This document shows, piece after piece, positions 24,601-37,800 of a stretch of DNA of 64,000 nucleotides (positions are counted from its first letter, which is position 1; every line of letters begins with the position of its first letter). This DNA comes from Montifringilla adamsi (lineage: Eukaryota; Chordata; Aves; Passeriformes; Passeridae), in NCBI GenBank assembly GCA_017590115.1, contig JAGGNK010008781.1, positions 7,233,371 through 7,297,370 on the forward strand, given 5' to 3'. The position numbers and the translations under genes are program-made. The notes under the pieces are model-generated. The model made no database searches. It was not told where the DNA came from and was given only the letters and a program-made list of their open reading frames with translations.

Positions 24601-24785
24601 TTATGAAGTCTGTTGGGTTCTTACCCCATGCTCTTATCCCTCCTTCCTGTGTTTAAAATTCCCTTAAGTGTTTTGTTTTAGTCTTCCAAAAATTCATCGT
24701 TTTCCTTTAAAGGGACAAGGAGAATTGGTGTTCTCCTGATCGTAAATTACAGATAAATGTTTTTGAAAAACGCCTTTTAAGTTTA

Positions 24786-24805
24786 TGTTGTGTTGAAACA
24801 CAACA
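24786..24805. repeat. Perfect 9-bp inverted repeat with 2-nt loop
   Basis: TGTTGTGTT, then GA, then AACACAACA. As RNA it would form a very tight hairpin; as DNA it is a near-perfect 20-bp palindrome. Chance is plausible. Confidence 0.75.
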
Positions 24806-27800
24806 CTTAAATGACTCTTTTTTTCCTAATATTTCCTGTAGATTTTTGAATTGTAAAAATTTGTGAAAGGTGCTTCCCTCTTAAAATGCCACTCATATGT
24901 TCTCCTGAGGTAAAACGTTGAGATGGCTTTGTTGAGCACGTCATGAGATACCCTAGATAGATGCCCTCTGTTTGGGGTTCTGCTGTGTTGTATTTCCTGT
25001 AGCGGTGGTGGGAGTGCAGCCCTGGCTGCCTGAGGATTCCATGGGCTCCTGGTCCCATCCCAGCTGAGCACGGGCTGCTCACCAGGCTGGGAGGCAGCTC
25101 TGGGACACGCGGTGTGTGGGGCAGGCAGTGTGAGGTGATGAAGGTGACTTCTCCATTGGACAGATAAAACTCAAATGTTGGCCTTGGCAACTCTTGAGGT
25201 CCATTTTCTCAGAAGTGTTGCCTGGTTGAGCAGTGCACTTCAGCCTGGGGTTACACTGCTGCTTCTCGGTTTTTTAGCTTGTTCCTGAATTTCTCAACTC
25301 AGTTCTGATAGTGCCCAAAGCCATTTAGAGCTGGTGTTCTGCAGCACTCGTATCTTGTTAGCTCTGGAGAAGCATAGTCCAGATTTTGGCTACAGGTAGG
25401 TCCAAGACTCTATACAATTATGTCTTTGGATTTAGGTGAGAATTGAAGGAAAAGGAAGAGTGTCATGAACAGATCAGTTCCATTGGAAATGAAAGAGTTA
25501 AGAATGGAAATCTGATTGCACAGCTGAACCCTCAATAGGAACTTGTGGTCTCTTGAGAGAAAATGCCATTCAGCGCCGTTGCACAGAGTTATTTCATTCT
25601 TAATTTTAATTGACATGTCCCAGAATGCAGCCTTCTCTGACGAATCCGGGCTGCACAGAGGCGTTGTGAGTCTCAGTCTCTGTGTGGGCGATTGCTGTGT
25701 TTCAAATTCAGGTCATCATTAATTTCCCTTTGATAGCAGCATCCTTTCTGCCTACCTTATTCATTCAATAGGTTGATGAAATTTGAATGAATCTTCCCCT
25801 AAGTAAGGTGTTGGTCACCTCCTGGGATTTCAATGTAATAATCTTGCCCTGCTCTTTTTATCTTTTATGACAGTTTTAGCTGCTTGCCTTGTTGACAGGG
25901 ATATCCTGTGCAACTTCAGTAACAGGAAAGTAATTATTTTATTGTTGTAAAAACTGGGGTGCCTAGGTGTTTCAACTTTTTTTGGTGGGAGGGGGGAACA
26001 CCTCAAGCAAAAAGTTGTTCTGGTGTAACATCAATTTTTCATAAGTCTTCTGGGTTTAATTCAGATGCAGTTATTTATAAACCCAGCAAGAATAGGGGAA
26101 CCATGCAGCTCCACCCTGTAGTAGTTGTGAGGAGTAGAGGTATCTGCCTTAAGTATTTCTTTAATATTTTATATCTCCAGTATTGATTGCATTTTTTAAA
26201 TAAAATGTATGATTGACCAGTATTGGGATTGTCCCGGAATTTACAGAACTTTCTTACAGCTTTGTTCTCTGCTTTGTATCCAATAGGCAGCAGTTTAAAC
26301 AAAACTTTGCGAAGAGCCTAAATGCACGCAGTAGCCACAAATACAGTGGAAAACTTGTGCTAGAGAACATTACCTTGTGATTTAATTTCTTCTTAACCTG
26401 TAGGTGTGAGATGAGGACAACTGCAGGTACACCTGGAACACTGAAGATTTCATTGGGGTGTAGACTTGACTACCACTCCGGCTTATGGATGAGTGTCAGT
26501 GTTACAGGTCTAAATGCCTTAAAAATACAGATTTCCAGGGTAAAATTTGTTTCTAGTTACATTCTGTATGTTATTATTAATCTTTGTCTTCTCAGTTTTT
26601 TAAGCTGGTAAAGTGTTTTGCTGGCACACAATGTGTAGTAGCTGTGTAAAGAGAGTCTTCATTATCTTGGAATTTTGCATAACATCAGCTCCTTCGTGGA
26701 GACCATGCAGTGTTTGATGGTGGTCATGGTGATGATCAAACTTACTGCATCTGTAAAAGAATGTTTGTTTACAAAGGGTCACTCTCAGCTTAAAGACATT
26801 AATTAAAGTCTTCTCAAGGGTTTGGATTTGAACCCACTGTTCACCTTTTCCAGAAAAATTGATCAGTGGTAATGAAGGTAGACTAAGGGAGGACAAAGGG
26901 CATTATATGATACATTCTTAATTGTTTATATTTTCCCTCTGAGCATAAACAGGATCTGCTGTGTTTCAACGTAGGAAAATGGTTTTGTATTTTTACTGCT
27001 TACCAAGTTTGAAGTAAACTACTCTTGAGTTACCTTCCTAGAAAGCCTGAGCATTGCTCCTGTGTAGAATTCCTCACTTGACACAAATTAACAGGAGGCA
27101 GTTGTTTAGCTGTTTCCTGGTAAGATTTGAATGCCCCTAGATAAAAGGAGACAGAGCTCCCTGAATTTGATGGGTGGGTCAGCTGTGGTGTGCAGACAGT
27201 GCAATACTCCAAGTGGTGCTGGAGCTGAGTGTGCAGTTCATGGCCCCTTGTCCTGCTTCAGCCTGTTTCCAAGCTGACATGAAGCTCATGAACCCATAGC
27301 CTGTAACTTCCATCACACTTTTTCCCCAAATTTTGGTCTGTGACACCATACCTGGAATATTTCCTGGGTGCAGGCCTTCCCCTCCTCTCTGGTTGGTAAG
27401 CAGGTGAATTTTACTGCTGGTGTGCTGCGTAAGGTCTTGTAAAACTTGCTTTTGCCTGATGTCATTCTGTTTATTGTAAAGCAAGGCATGCAAATAATTA
27501 TCATCTCTAATTGGGTGTTTCTTGGGAGAAATTATCACTGCTGGCTTAATTTTCTTGGAGTTTCTCTGGTCTGGGGTTTGGAGCAGGAAGGGAGCCTACA
27601 CAGGCTTTATCCATGGGTGGTTTCAGGAATAGGTGCTGTGCTCAGATGAAGTGTGTGATTCAGAAGAGAAATGAAGTTCAATCCTGTTACCTGGTCTCCT
27701 TCTGGTATTCTAATTTTTGAAAAAAACCCTTGATTTTTAAGCAGGTGAGTTAAAAATATTGTAATTTAATGTGCTTATACTCTAGTACAGCTGCCTGCCT

Positions 27801-29168
27801 GCCTTAGCTGGGCTGGGGGCTTTATTAATAATTAAACCATTGATTTGTTTGGGTTTGACCAGCCTCAGCACAGAAACAGCCTGTTGCAGTTGCTGACTGG
27901 AGGTAAGTATGAGAGCTTTGTTCTCAGCAGAATCCTTTGTATTGTGTTGTTTCCTCAATAACCTAAAGGTTCTGGAACCTCTAGGTGTGTACATGTCTGT
28001 TCCTACGCTAGAATATGCATAATATTACAAATATACTTTACAGGGACTCTACCATGCAAATCTGGAATGTGTCCCCATGTATATTGCTTGTTTTTTCTTT
28101 CTTAAACTTTTTTTTGCTTCCCTGCCCACAAATGCCCTTATGCTAGAGGTTTGGAGGAAAAACCCCAAAGCCCCATGTTGTTTATGTGCATAGCCGGTTG
28201 TTCAGTCAAAGTGCATATTATCAATGGTCACATGCTTTGCTTAAATATTTTATAAGATCATTGCGCTTTATTGCTAACCCTGCCTTCTTTCTGTTGTCTG
28301 ATTGTGTGTTTCCACTTAGACCTGGTTAGTAATCTAGACAGGCTTGAAATCTCTAAGCTTTTCGCAGATATTTGATTTCAGAAATGCTTTGTTCTAAGAG
28401 TTCCCCTTTGTTGTGCTCAAATGACAGAGCTTTCAGTAGTAAGGGGTTTTTTCCTTCTTGTCTTCTGATTGTACAATGCTGAAGTAATCTCTTATCTGCA
28501 AAGATCTCCTGCCCCCTCATGCCTCCAACATGAGACAAAAGCCATGCAGGTGCACACCGGAGGATTGGATGAAACATGAAGGCAGGTTTCAGGTGCAGGT
28601 TCAAGGAGTCCTGTCACAGCTGGGTGAGGAGTGTCCTGTACCAGGGGGGTCTCCTCTGTGTCCCCTGGCGAGGCAGGGCTCTGTGTGCAGGGGAGCTCTG
28701 TGCCCTCCTCTGAGGTAACCTGCCTCTCTTGCTTCGTTCCTTGGCTTTTGGAACACTGCCCCTTCTAGGAGAATGCCACAGGGTAGAAGAATAGAGAAAT
28801 GCTGAAAAGAAAATAATAGGAGCTGTTGGAAGTAACCTTCTCCTGGCTCTGGGTGGAGAAAGGTCTGTGTGGTTTCTGCCTGATCTGAGTGCAGCAGCTG
28901 CATTGCTCTGCCCTGGTGGTATTTCTGCTCTGGTACCAGCAAGGCAGTGCTTGATCTCTGCTTCCCACTTCTCTCCCCGAGGCTCCACTCATGTATTAGA
29001 GAAGTTTACTGGAGTTTTGTCTCTAAATTGACAGAAATAGGTCTGGACTGTCTGCAGCTTCAGTAGACATTAAGGCTCCTGAGTTGGGCTCCACAGTGGC
29101 TGATGTGGTGAGCAATAATGATGACCCCTGTTTTTTGGGGGGAAAGATGAGTTTCATTCTTATTTGGG

Positions 29169-29348
29169 CCGGAACCACTTGTTATTATGTTGGGGTCATT
29201 TACCCTGAGGTACCCTGAGGGCAAGTGAAAGCAACTCATTACTTGCGTTCAAGCTCCACCGGAACCACTTGTTATTATGTGTTATTATGTTGGGGTCATT
29301 TACCCTGAGGGCAAGTGAAAGCAACTCGTTACTTGCGTTCAAGCTCCG
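29169..29348. repeat. Two 90-bp tandem units with internal decamer duplications
   Basis: Two head-to-tail copies, 29169-29258 and 29259-29348, share an 80-bp core. Unit 1 has the decamer TACCCTGAGG duplicated (29211-29230 region) and unit 2 has GTTATTATGT duplicated (29271-29290). Apart from these, the units differ only at a few bases (for example CTCATT versus CTCGTT). Both units read open on the - strand, in register, because each is 90 bp long. I do not recognise the core; a fragment of an avian LTR or other retroelement is possible. Confidence 0.85.
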
Positions 29349-31493
29349 GAGTTTACTGTCTGGTGACATCAATTTCTGCATTCTCCCCATCCAGGCAGAT
29401 TTAGTGAAATGGACTTCTTACTCTTTGCTTACCAAGTTCTTTTAGGGTCATTATTTCTGAAGGTGATTAAATTTACAGGAAACACATTCAGTTTCTTGCA
29501 GTGTGTGCGTCAAGAAAATTTGAGTACATAATTAAACTGAGGAACTGGAAATTAATTGGGAGGGAAATTGTTGCTTTAAAGATGTGCTAAATAATTACCA
29601 TTTTTCTATTTTTAGCTGGCTGTTGAAGTAACATAAGATGTAAAGAAGATAAATATCTATAGCCCAGTACTCCTCATTTTGGAGGGACAATAACTCAAAT
29701 AGCTAAATATTTCTTTCTTTAGCTCGCTGACTTTTGTAAGTGCAGAAAGATGTCAGCTGTCAGAAAGGTTTGGGAGCTACTCAATGCCTTACCTGTAATA
29801 CACTTTCAAAAATTTGAGCTTCCTTAAAAGTTTTCCAGACGTACAAAGCATCCGCAAGTGTATGCAAATACTTCATAGCAGGGAGAGTGGAGGCTCTGCT
29901 GTTCCTTGCATTCTGTGATATCTTTAGACTCCACAAGGCCTTGTAGGTGCCTTAAATGCTGCAAACTGTCAGACTAGATCCAAGCTCTGGGTTATCTTTG
30001 GGGTTTCTTGCTTTAGGGGACAGTGAGTTGCTACCAAACAGAAGCAGGAGGCTGTTAAATGGAGAGTGTTGATGGCACAGCAAGTTATGTTTGCTGGTGC
30101 TGAGTTGAACTTTTGGCCATCTGGTGATGATGGTGGCACTCTTGAAGTCAGCCTTATTGAAGTTTAATTGAGATGTGATGAGTGAAGATTGTGTGCAGTG
30201 TATCAGTTGCGTTTTTGTGGCTGGCAATGGCAAGGATCAATCTAGTGAGAAGCACATTAGAGCATACTATGGCTGCTGATTTAGCATCTAAGTGGGGACC
30301 ATTTGTCTCATGAAGTGGCTGTGAATGTCACCATATAATAATGTGGGGTGATGTGTCAATACTATGGAGACAGTCTGTCAGAGATTACATGGAATTAATT
30401 CTAGACAGCAGTGATGTAAAGGTTAAACAAGCACAGAGTATGACAGAAAGCAGGTACCTGTTAGAGTATTAGGAATATATTGCAGGTATAAAGAACATAC
30501 ATGAGAACATGCTTCTCTCTTACCCGTAGTGGGGACCATGTGATTAAAGGTGCCTGCTTGAAGGGGATTGATTTGCCAGACTGGAACCTCAGGAACCTGT
30601 TCTTTAAATAAGTTGGGTCACATAGGTAGAGAGTGGAGAGGTTTTCACAATGATGACTGATGAAGAGCTGGATTTTAAGGAGCATTTTAAAGGGGAGATT
30701 GTGAAGGGTATGTTCGCATGCTTTGACTTGTTGAAGCAATTCCTTTAACAGCGTCATGGCAGACTGAAGGTGAGCAGAGACAGCTTTGCCAGGCCACCCA
30801 ATCCAGCTGGACAGTGGGGAGATGAGACAGACTGAGCAGGCTTTAGCACATCTCCTAGAGAGAACTTAGAACTTTTGCTCCTTCTCTTAAAGGAATGAAT
30901 TCTGGAGGGATTGTCAACACTTTGTTACTGAGATAAAGGTAAACAGGTCACAGTTCCTGGATACTGCACTCTGTGCTGAGGAAACCAGGGGATGTAACTT
31001 CAGGGTTATCTGAGGGAGAATATCAGTGCTTCTGACATTTGAGGGGTGTAGCTTTCAGCCCATGCCTGAAAATACATCAGGATGCTTTAAACTGTATGGA
31101 ACAGATATTTTATTTTGTATCACTTAAGATTATGGCCTATTAATTATTTGGATGTGTTTTGGATTGGGTAGATATCCAGAAGACAAACTCTTCCAAAGTT
31201 CCAGACTGATTTTTATATCTATTTGCCTGTCTGATGAGCAGAAGGAAATTCATGGTCTCTGTGCCACAGTTAGAAAGCAGTACTGAGTGAAGTCTGTTTA
31301 TTTAGCCCCAAGTAAAGCTGATCATTACTATGCATGAGTTTATGGCCACTGCAGATTTGAATGTGGGGGAGGCAATTCAGAAAGGCTTTGAGGTTTGTTT
31401 TTCCCTGTTGGCTTGCTTTCGGTGGGAAGTGTCTGGAGAGGAATTGGAATGCAGATTTATAATTTCAAAAACAGTAGGTATATTTTGGAGGAA
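29349..31493. other. ARVCF intron between the 90-bp duplication and CR1
   Basis: About 2.1 kb of ordinary intronic sequence with no recognisable exon, RNA gene or repeat family. The open frames are short and unconserved to my eye. Confidence 0.7.
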
Positions 31494-31810
31494 GAGAATC
31501 ACAAAGTGGCTGAGGTTGGAAGGGACCTCTGGAGCTCATCTGGTCCAACCTCCTGCTCAGGAAGGGCCACTTTCAGGTGGCTTTTGGATGTCTCCAAAGA
31601 CTCTGTAGCTCCCCAGGGCAATCTCTGCCAGTGCTCAGTCAACCTCACAGTGTCTGGTGTTGAGATAAAACCTTCTGTGTTTGTGTTTGTGCCCAAAGCC
31701 TCTTGTCCTTACCCTGAACACCCCTGACTCCATCCTCCCTGCACCATTCTGTCAGGTATTCCTTTACACTGATGAGACCCCACACGATTTTTCTCCTTTC
31801 AGGCTGGCAT
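31494..31810 (-). mobile_element. CR1 non-LTR retrotransposon fragment (3' end)
   Basis: The stretch beginning AGAATCACAAAGTGGCTGAG and continuing GGTTGGAAGGGACC, then a CATCTGGTCCAACC segment, is the familiar reverse complement of the CR1 3' region. Further along, GTGCCCAAAGCCTCTTGTCC, the CTCCATCCTCC block and the TTCAGGCTGG-like end follow in the expected CR1 order. The element therefore lies on the - strand, with its 3' end at the lower coordinate. It is a typical 5'-truncated, diverged copy of roughly 0.3 kb with no coding capacity. CR1 is the dominant interspersed repeat of birds and is also found in reptiles, so it is the best single clue to the host lineage. Confidence 0.9.
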
Positions 31811-34800
31811 ATGTCCTGATAAATATTTTTAAACAATCACCAAGCATGCCAAGATGCTGAAAAATTGAAGGGAGAAACAAGTAAATTAAAACATCATGAG
31901 GTTCTGAGCTCAGGTGATGCTGGTGAAACCAGTCATCTGCTTTAGTAGGGTGGAAGTTGATTTCATGCCACAAAGAGGAACCAGAATACTGATTTTGATG
32001 GTGTTTTGTTTGTTTCCAGAATTCCTCTGTTCAAGTGACCAGCTCAAAAAAGAGAGGTTGTAAGGCATATCTGCTTTAGGTTCTAGGAGATGATGTAGTT
32101 CAATGCTGTGTGTTGTCTTTTCAAGTAAGCTACTTATGACTTCCACTTGAGTGTTGTTTGTTATGGAAAATCTCCTGTAAATAAATTGGTTTTGAATTTA
32201 GTAACAGCAGGTAAATGGAATAGGCCTTTTCTGCTGTAATGGGTGCACAGTCTGTGCTAGCTCTCTTGCTAAATATGTAGGAGTTGACTTCTTTCCTTTT
32301 GCCTGTTTCTTCTAGAGTTCAACGTAGTGCTCTTCCCTAAACAGGCATTTTGTGTGAGCAGCATGACCTGTGAGTCAGAGCAGTGATGTGCAGAGCTCTG
32401 CAGCGAAGGCTCAGTGGCCTTTTGTACCATTATTTTGCCATCCATGGTCTACATGTTGCTTACAAATTCTGTGTGGCTGTTACCCCCCTCTTCCAAGTGC
32501 CCTGTTTCTGCATTTTTCATGCTGTGGATTTCATTGAAGAAGAGGCTTCAGTGAATGGCAGTGTCTTCTTCAGTTGCTCTGACTGTGGGAGCTGAAGACA
32601 GGACGCAGTTGTATCAGAAGGACAACAATGTAGTTTCTAGGATCGACATTTATCTAAATAAAGATAGTTGGAGTGCTAGGAGAGCCCTGGAGACAGGTTT
32701 TAAGAGCTTTTATGAGTAACAGAACTAAATTGATTGAACTATGCCTAGAAAACTTCAGTGTTTTTGTTAGGAGAGTGATACATCTATTTTAAACTCCTGC
32801 AAATGTTCCAAATCGACCATTGCCAGTCACAGGACACTGCTGGAAGGGCAGCTTTGCAGAGGGAGTTGCTGGTCAGTAACTGGGGGACTAACACTTGGTT
32901 GTTCAGCAGTGCAGTTGAGCACATGCCAGCTTTTAATTGGGGTATCTGGATCATGCTGATGTTTCCAGAGGCATTTGGAATGACAGAAGACTGGTGAGCC
33001 AAGTGCAGGAGGATCATTGCTGAGGAAATACTCCCTGTTAAATTTCCAGAATGTAAGGGAACGGACAGAGGATTTTTGTCACCCTTTAAATGTGACAAAT
33101 GTTGATCAAGTGGAGAAAGGTCAAGACTTACTTTTCCCTGATCTTTCCTGGAATTGACGTGAGATTTCTATTCCCATAGGTTTGGAGAATTCCAATTCCA
33201 CATTTCTTACCTGCCAGGATGTATTGTGGTGGTGATGCAGCAGTGAGGCACCATGGCTTTTGGAATGTGGTTATTGGCATTGTTGCTGCCCAGATTAATG
33301 TCTTTGTTTTTCTTTTCTTGTGCTTGGAAGGTCTACAGAGAGCAGTTAGAACCTCCTGTGCCATAAGGCTCGCTGGGTTTGTTTATTTTTCTACAGAAAA
33401 AAAATCTAAAAAAGGATCCCAGACTGTTTGCTTTGTCCTCCCTCTCTCCACCTTCTGTCTTGTATGACTTGTTTTTATTAAACAGAAAAAATTAGTCAAA
33501 AAGCCCACACATTCTCTTGCTGCTGAGAGTTAGGGCAAGCTTTGGGGGCTCATCATCAGGCTGGAGAAGGGTTCCACAGTGGCTTTTGTCCTGGGGATCC
33601 CTACTCCAGTGTGTTATTTACTGAAAAGTCTGTTAGCTTGGCTGTGGGGAACTAATGTGGCATTCTGTATGTTGTTGACTATCTGTGAAAATGTCAGTAA
33701 ACAGTTATTCTCTGAAGTTTCAGATAAGTCAACCAAAAATTACTCTTTCCAGTGGCTGATGTGATTTTCAAGACTTCCGTGTGCAAAATCTGAAGTGATA
33801 AAAGTACTAAGTCTGATGATTTGAATCTAGATTTCTCAGATAACAATGTAAAGAGGAAAGGCATGTTGGGACACCCCATCGCATCTTGCCCCATTCAGGG
33901 ATCTAGACCCTGGAGAGTTGCCCCTGTTCACTCCCTTTGTGTTACTGCTAAAGGCTCAGGGTATTTGCCTCTGCTGCTGTCTCCAGCTGGATGTGTTCCT
34001 CACAGAGCAGAGAGGAAAAGGAGCTGTAGGAGGTTTTTTCTTTCTTTATGATGACTAATTTCACTCCTCTCCCCTGTGGGCAGACAAGTGGACAGTCCTT
34101 GGGCAGGTTAAATGTCTCTGAATGTTTTGACAAAGTAAATAGCACATGCCCTATGTGGGCTGAGATGAGAGCAGGCACTGTGCCAGGAGCACCTGTGGCT
34201 GCAGGGCTGAAGACTGGACCTTTTGCTGTGTCTGTGTTGCCAGCAGCCATGAGGAGTCCAGATGCTGATCCCTGTGGATTCAGTAGGTGGTAAGAGACAT
34301 GGCAAGTGAGACATATGTAGTCAACACTGCCCACAAAGTACAGCCGGTAGGAGCTTTTGCACGTACATGGCTCACCTGACCTGTTTCTGCTGGATAGTAA
34401 ATAAAAAAAACAAAAAACAGGAGGAATTTGTAGATAAGTGTGTGATGTTCCTGTTTAAAGCAGCTTGTTGGAGACAATGTCAAGTTGCTGTCCTGACTAC
34501 TTCTGGTTGTGTTTTCAGTTTGAAAGCTCTCAGTTAAATACCATGGTACCTCTGTCCTTTCCATTTTTCTAGTTTATTTGGTAGTATGTCAGAGTGCCCA
34601 TGGATATGGTTGGTTGTACAGCCAGGTGTAGCCTGGAGTCCTTGGTTACCTGAGAGGCTGAGCAGGAAGAACTGTGACTGCTGTGGAAACTGCAGGTGCG
34701 TAGGTTGACCCTGCCAGCACATCCTGACAGTTCTGCTTTAGTTGTTGGGGAGCTCTCACAGGCAACTTGCTCTGTTCCCAGGCTGGTGTGAGGCACATTC

Positions 34801-37800
34801 TCCTCAGAGCACTGCCCTCAGTGTTCCTCTGATGGCAGTCAGGAGAAAATGTGACTGCCTGTGACTTACTGAGAGGATTAGTCTGTAGAAGAGGTTTGGA
34901 CTTGAGGTCACTCATCCTGAACATCTTGCCCCTATGCTCTTTGTCCCTAAAAATCCACTGGCAGCCCCTTATCTGCTGGTGCTGCATCGTTTGATTAATG
35001 CAAGACGTCTTTGGGGGGGCTTTCTCAAGGTTTCTGAAAGTCTGAGGAAATTGGAGTTATTTGAATAGAAACTATAAATCTTCCTGAGTTGCATCGAACT
35101 TACTGATGGGTGTATCACAAGCTTGTATTGTCTTCATACTGTACCTAGTCTTCTAAAAAGTGAAGATACAAAGAATTTGTGGAAGTTCAAGCAGCATTCG
35201 GTGTCTGAACTGCTCACTGTCAAATTTGTGCCATATCCTATCAATTTTCCTGCTCAGTGGTGCCATGAGAATGGCCACACCGAGAAGGGAGTCATTACTC
35301 ACGTGAAAATCTCTTCTGAAAGTTGGTTTGTAATTTCAAAAAAAGTTGGTCTTAAAGAGGGGGAGTGAAGGAGAGAGAAATACCAAATGCTGTCAGCTGG
35401 CTGCAAACAGGAGGCTTTATTTACTTTAGATAAGCCCCTTTTCTGTCTATTGCATAATTTCTGTCATAATCTTGTTTGCTTATTAAAAAAAAAAAAAAAA
35501 AAAAAAAAAACCCACCAAGCAAACACAAAAACTAAAATGAAGTGGCTTTAGTGAGTAGTTTTCTCCCAGGGATGATACTCTAGATTACTTCAAAGATGTG
35601 TCCTCAATATTGAGTTTTGAGTTTTGGGTGTGTATAGTAAACTTTATTGATTGCTTGAAATGGATTGGTTGGGTGCTGTTCTCTGGGTAAAACACGTCAG
35701 CTTTATACAAATTGTAATGCTCTTGGCTGGGACTGAATGGAAGTTACTCGAGTGAGAATTTCCCTGTGACACTAGAGGCTGAAGATTGGCATTGTGCAAT
35801 ATGCCCGGTTACAATGAAGCAGCTTTACTGGAATACAACAAAAAGACTGTGTTCTTAGTTTAAAAAAAATAGGCTGATTTGATTATTTTACATAGGTGAT
35901 TCAGAAGTTCAAACTTCCTTTTTTACAAAAAGCTATTAGAGTATCCTTTTGAAATCACTGCAATGAGTAATTCTTGCCCTGCATTCACAGTTATCCCAAT
36001 GAGTATGCACCAACTAAACTCACATATTTAAAATTCCTGCATCAGTGCCATTGCTGCAGTAATGACAACCTGCACTTGCTGGATTGGACAGATTTCATCT
36101 ATACAAGAGAAAAATGGCAACCAAAGAAGAAGGTAGGAAGAAATTTCCATAAGACACACGAAGAAATATTAAGAGATCACTGGAAAAGGATCTTGGCTAT
36201 TCTATTATCAAAGCCGCGTAGGAGTTAGTACGGTACCCAGGACAAGGCAGCAGTTGGGATGGAGTGTTTTGGTTCAAGACAACATTTGAAAGAAATGGGA
36301 ATTCTTCAGGGAAGATAAATCCAGTGAGTATATCCTGTTATTTCTCCCACTCACCTGAGGGGTAAGAGAGAGAATTCCATATTCAGTACTGGTACTTGGC
36401 CCACAAAACTGGTAAGGTTGGCAGACATACAGGGCCCAGGTCTGGGCCCCTGATTATTTGCTCTGACTTTTGTTTTCCTGATCTTTTACCATTTTTACAT
36501 TTCTGAAGTTCTTACCAGCTGTCAGTGCTGCATTCTGGTTTTAATCTTTGTTTTTGAGCATCAGTTGGCATGTGGAATCCTCTGATTTACTCAGGTCAGA
36601 ATGCTCTGGTTGTGTCCTTACAGATTATGTGCCTGTAAATTTCTTGTAATATTTTAAAAAGCCATAAATAACTAATTTTATTTTAAAATATACATATGTG
36701 GTTTGAAAGTGTTTGGGAGCAGTAGTAAAATACATCATACGTGAGTAAATTATCTACAGGTTTGGGGGTTTTTAGGTTTTTTTGGTGTAATAGAGAACTG
36801 TGTCTGCTTTTGGCTTCAGTGATTTGCTGTCAGGTCCTTTGCTTTTTTTGATTATATTAATTTTTTTATGTATATCCTGATTTGATTTTGTCTTGGCTGA
36901 TGCTGATGGATCCCTGTGTTTTCCTGCATCCAGCTCCAATTACTGAGCAAGCACAAATGATAGCAGGATACCCTGTTGTCAACAGGCATTCTTCTAGCAA
37001 GCTGACCCTCTCTGCAGCAAATAGCTCTTTGCTGGATCATAAATGGATCATGAGTTTTGCAAGAGCTCATCTGCTACTTCATGACCAACCACTTCTGCTA
37101 CTGCTGAAATCTGAAAAACATTTGAAAACTAACCTCTGTTCACATGACCATCACACAGTGTTTTCAGTAATTAAATGCCACTATGAAGTTAAGTCCTGGA
37201 GCTGGTGATCCGTGAGAAGTGGTGTGCTCAGAGGAATGTTGCTTTGTTAGCCTGATGGTTTGGTATTTGCCTCACTGAGAGGTTGGCTTCATTCTTGTTC
37301 TCCCTGTCCAGTTCGAGTCACTCTGCTTTAGGCTGGCAGAAAAAGCACTGCAGTTATTAAACTCTGAAGGATTGTCTGAAAACTGCTTTTCTCTCAACTG
37401 GACTGCAGGAGAAATTCTTCTGGCAGTTCTGTTAGGGATGGGAAAGTTCAGAGGGTAAAGCATGTGTTTGTTTCCAAAGGCTGGAAACTGAGGCTGGAGC
37501 CATGAGTCCTGCTTGTGGGAGCAGAAGGGACATTGCCCTTGAACTGGTGTGGGAACAAGGCTGCAGCTGAGCTGCACATCTCCACTTCTCCATGTGCTAC
37601 AAGTTTCCTTAGCCAGGAGACCTGCAGAAGTGCTTGACTTCCTCTCTGCTTCTGAGACTTCTCTAAATGAATAGGACCCACTTCTGTTAAATTCTTTAAC
37701 TTTAAACATGTTTTTATTCCCTCTCCCCTCTTGTCTTCCTTCCCCAGAGGTAGCCCAAGTGTTTTAGAAACAACATAGTCAACTGGAGCTCATTGAATAA

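Larger units (their letters stand above)
16427..29168. other. ARVCF intron, second segment
   Basis: About 12.7 kb of noncoding DNA follows the GTTAGT donor. No exon, RNA gene or intact mobile element is recognised. The longest frame (20269-20751 on -, 160 aa) matches no protein I know and is of a length expected by chance in a window this size. G/T-rich and TG/TA simple sequence is listed separately. Confidence 0.75.

Noticed and set aside
37712..37747. Strong polypyrimidine tract ending in CCCCAG
   Set aside because: In phase 0 the next codons are AGG TAG, and no homologous coding sequence follows, so it is not a plausible ARVCF acceptor.
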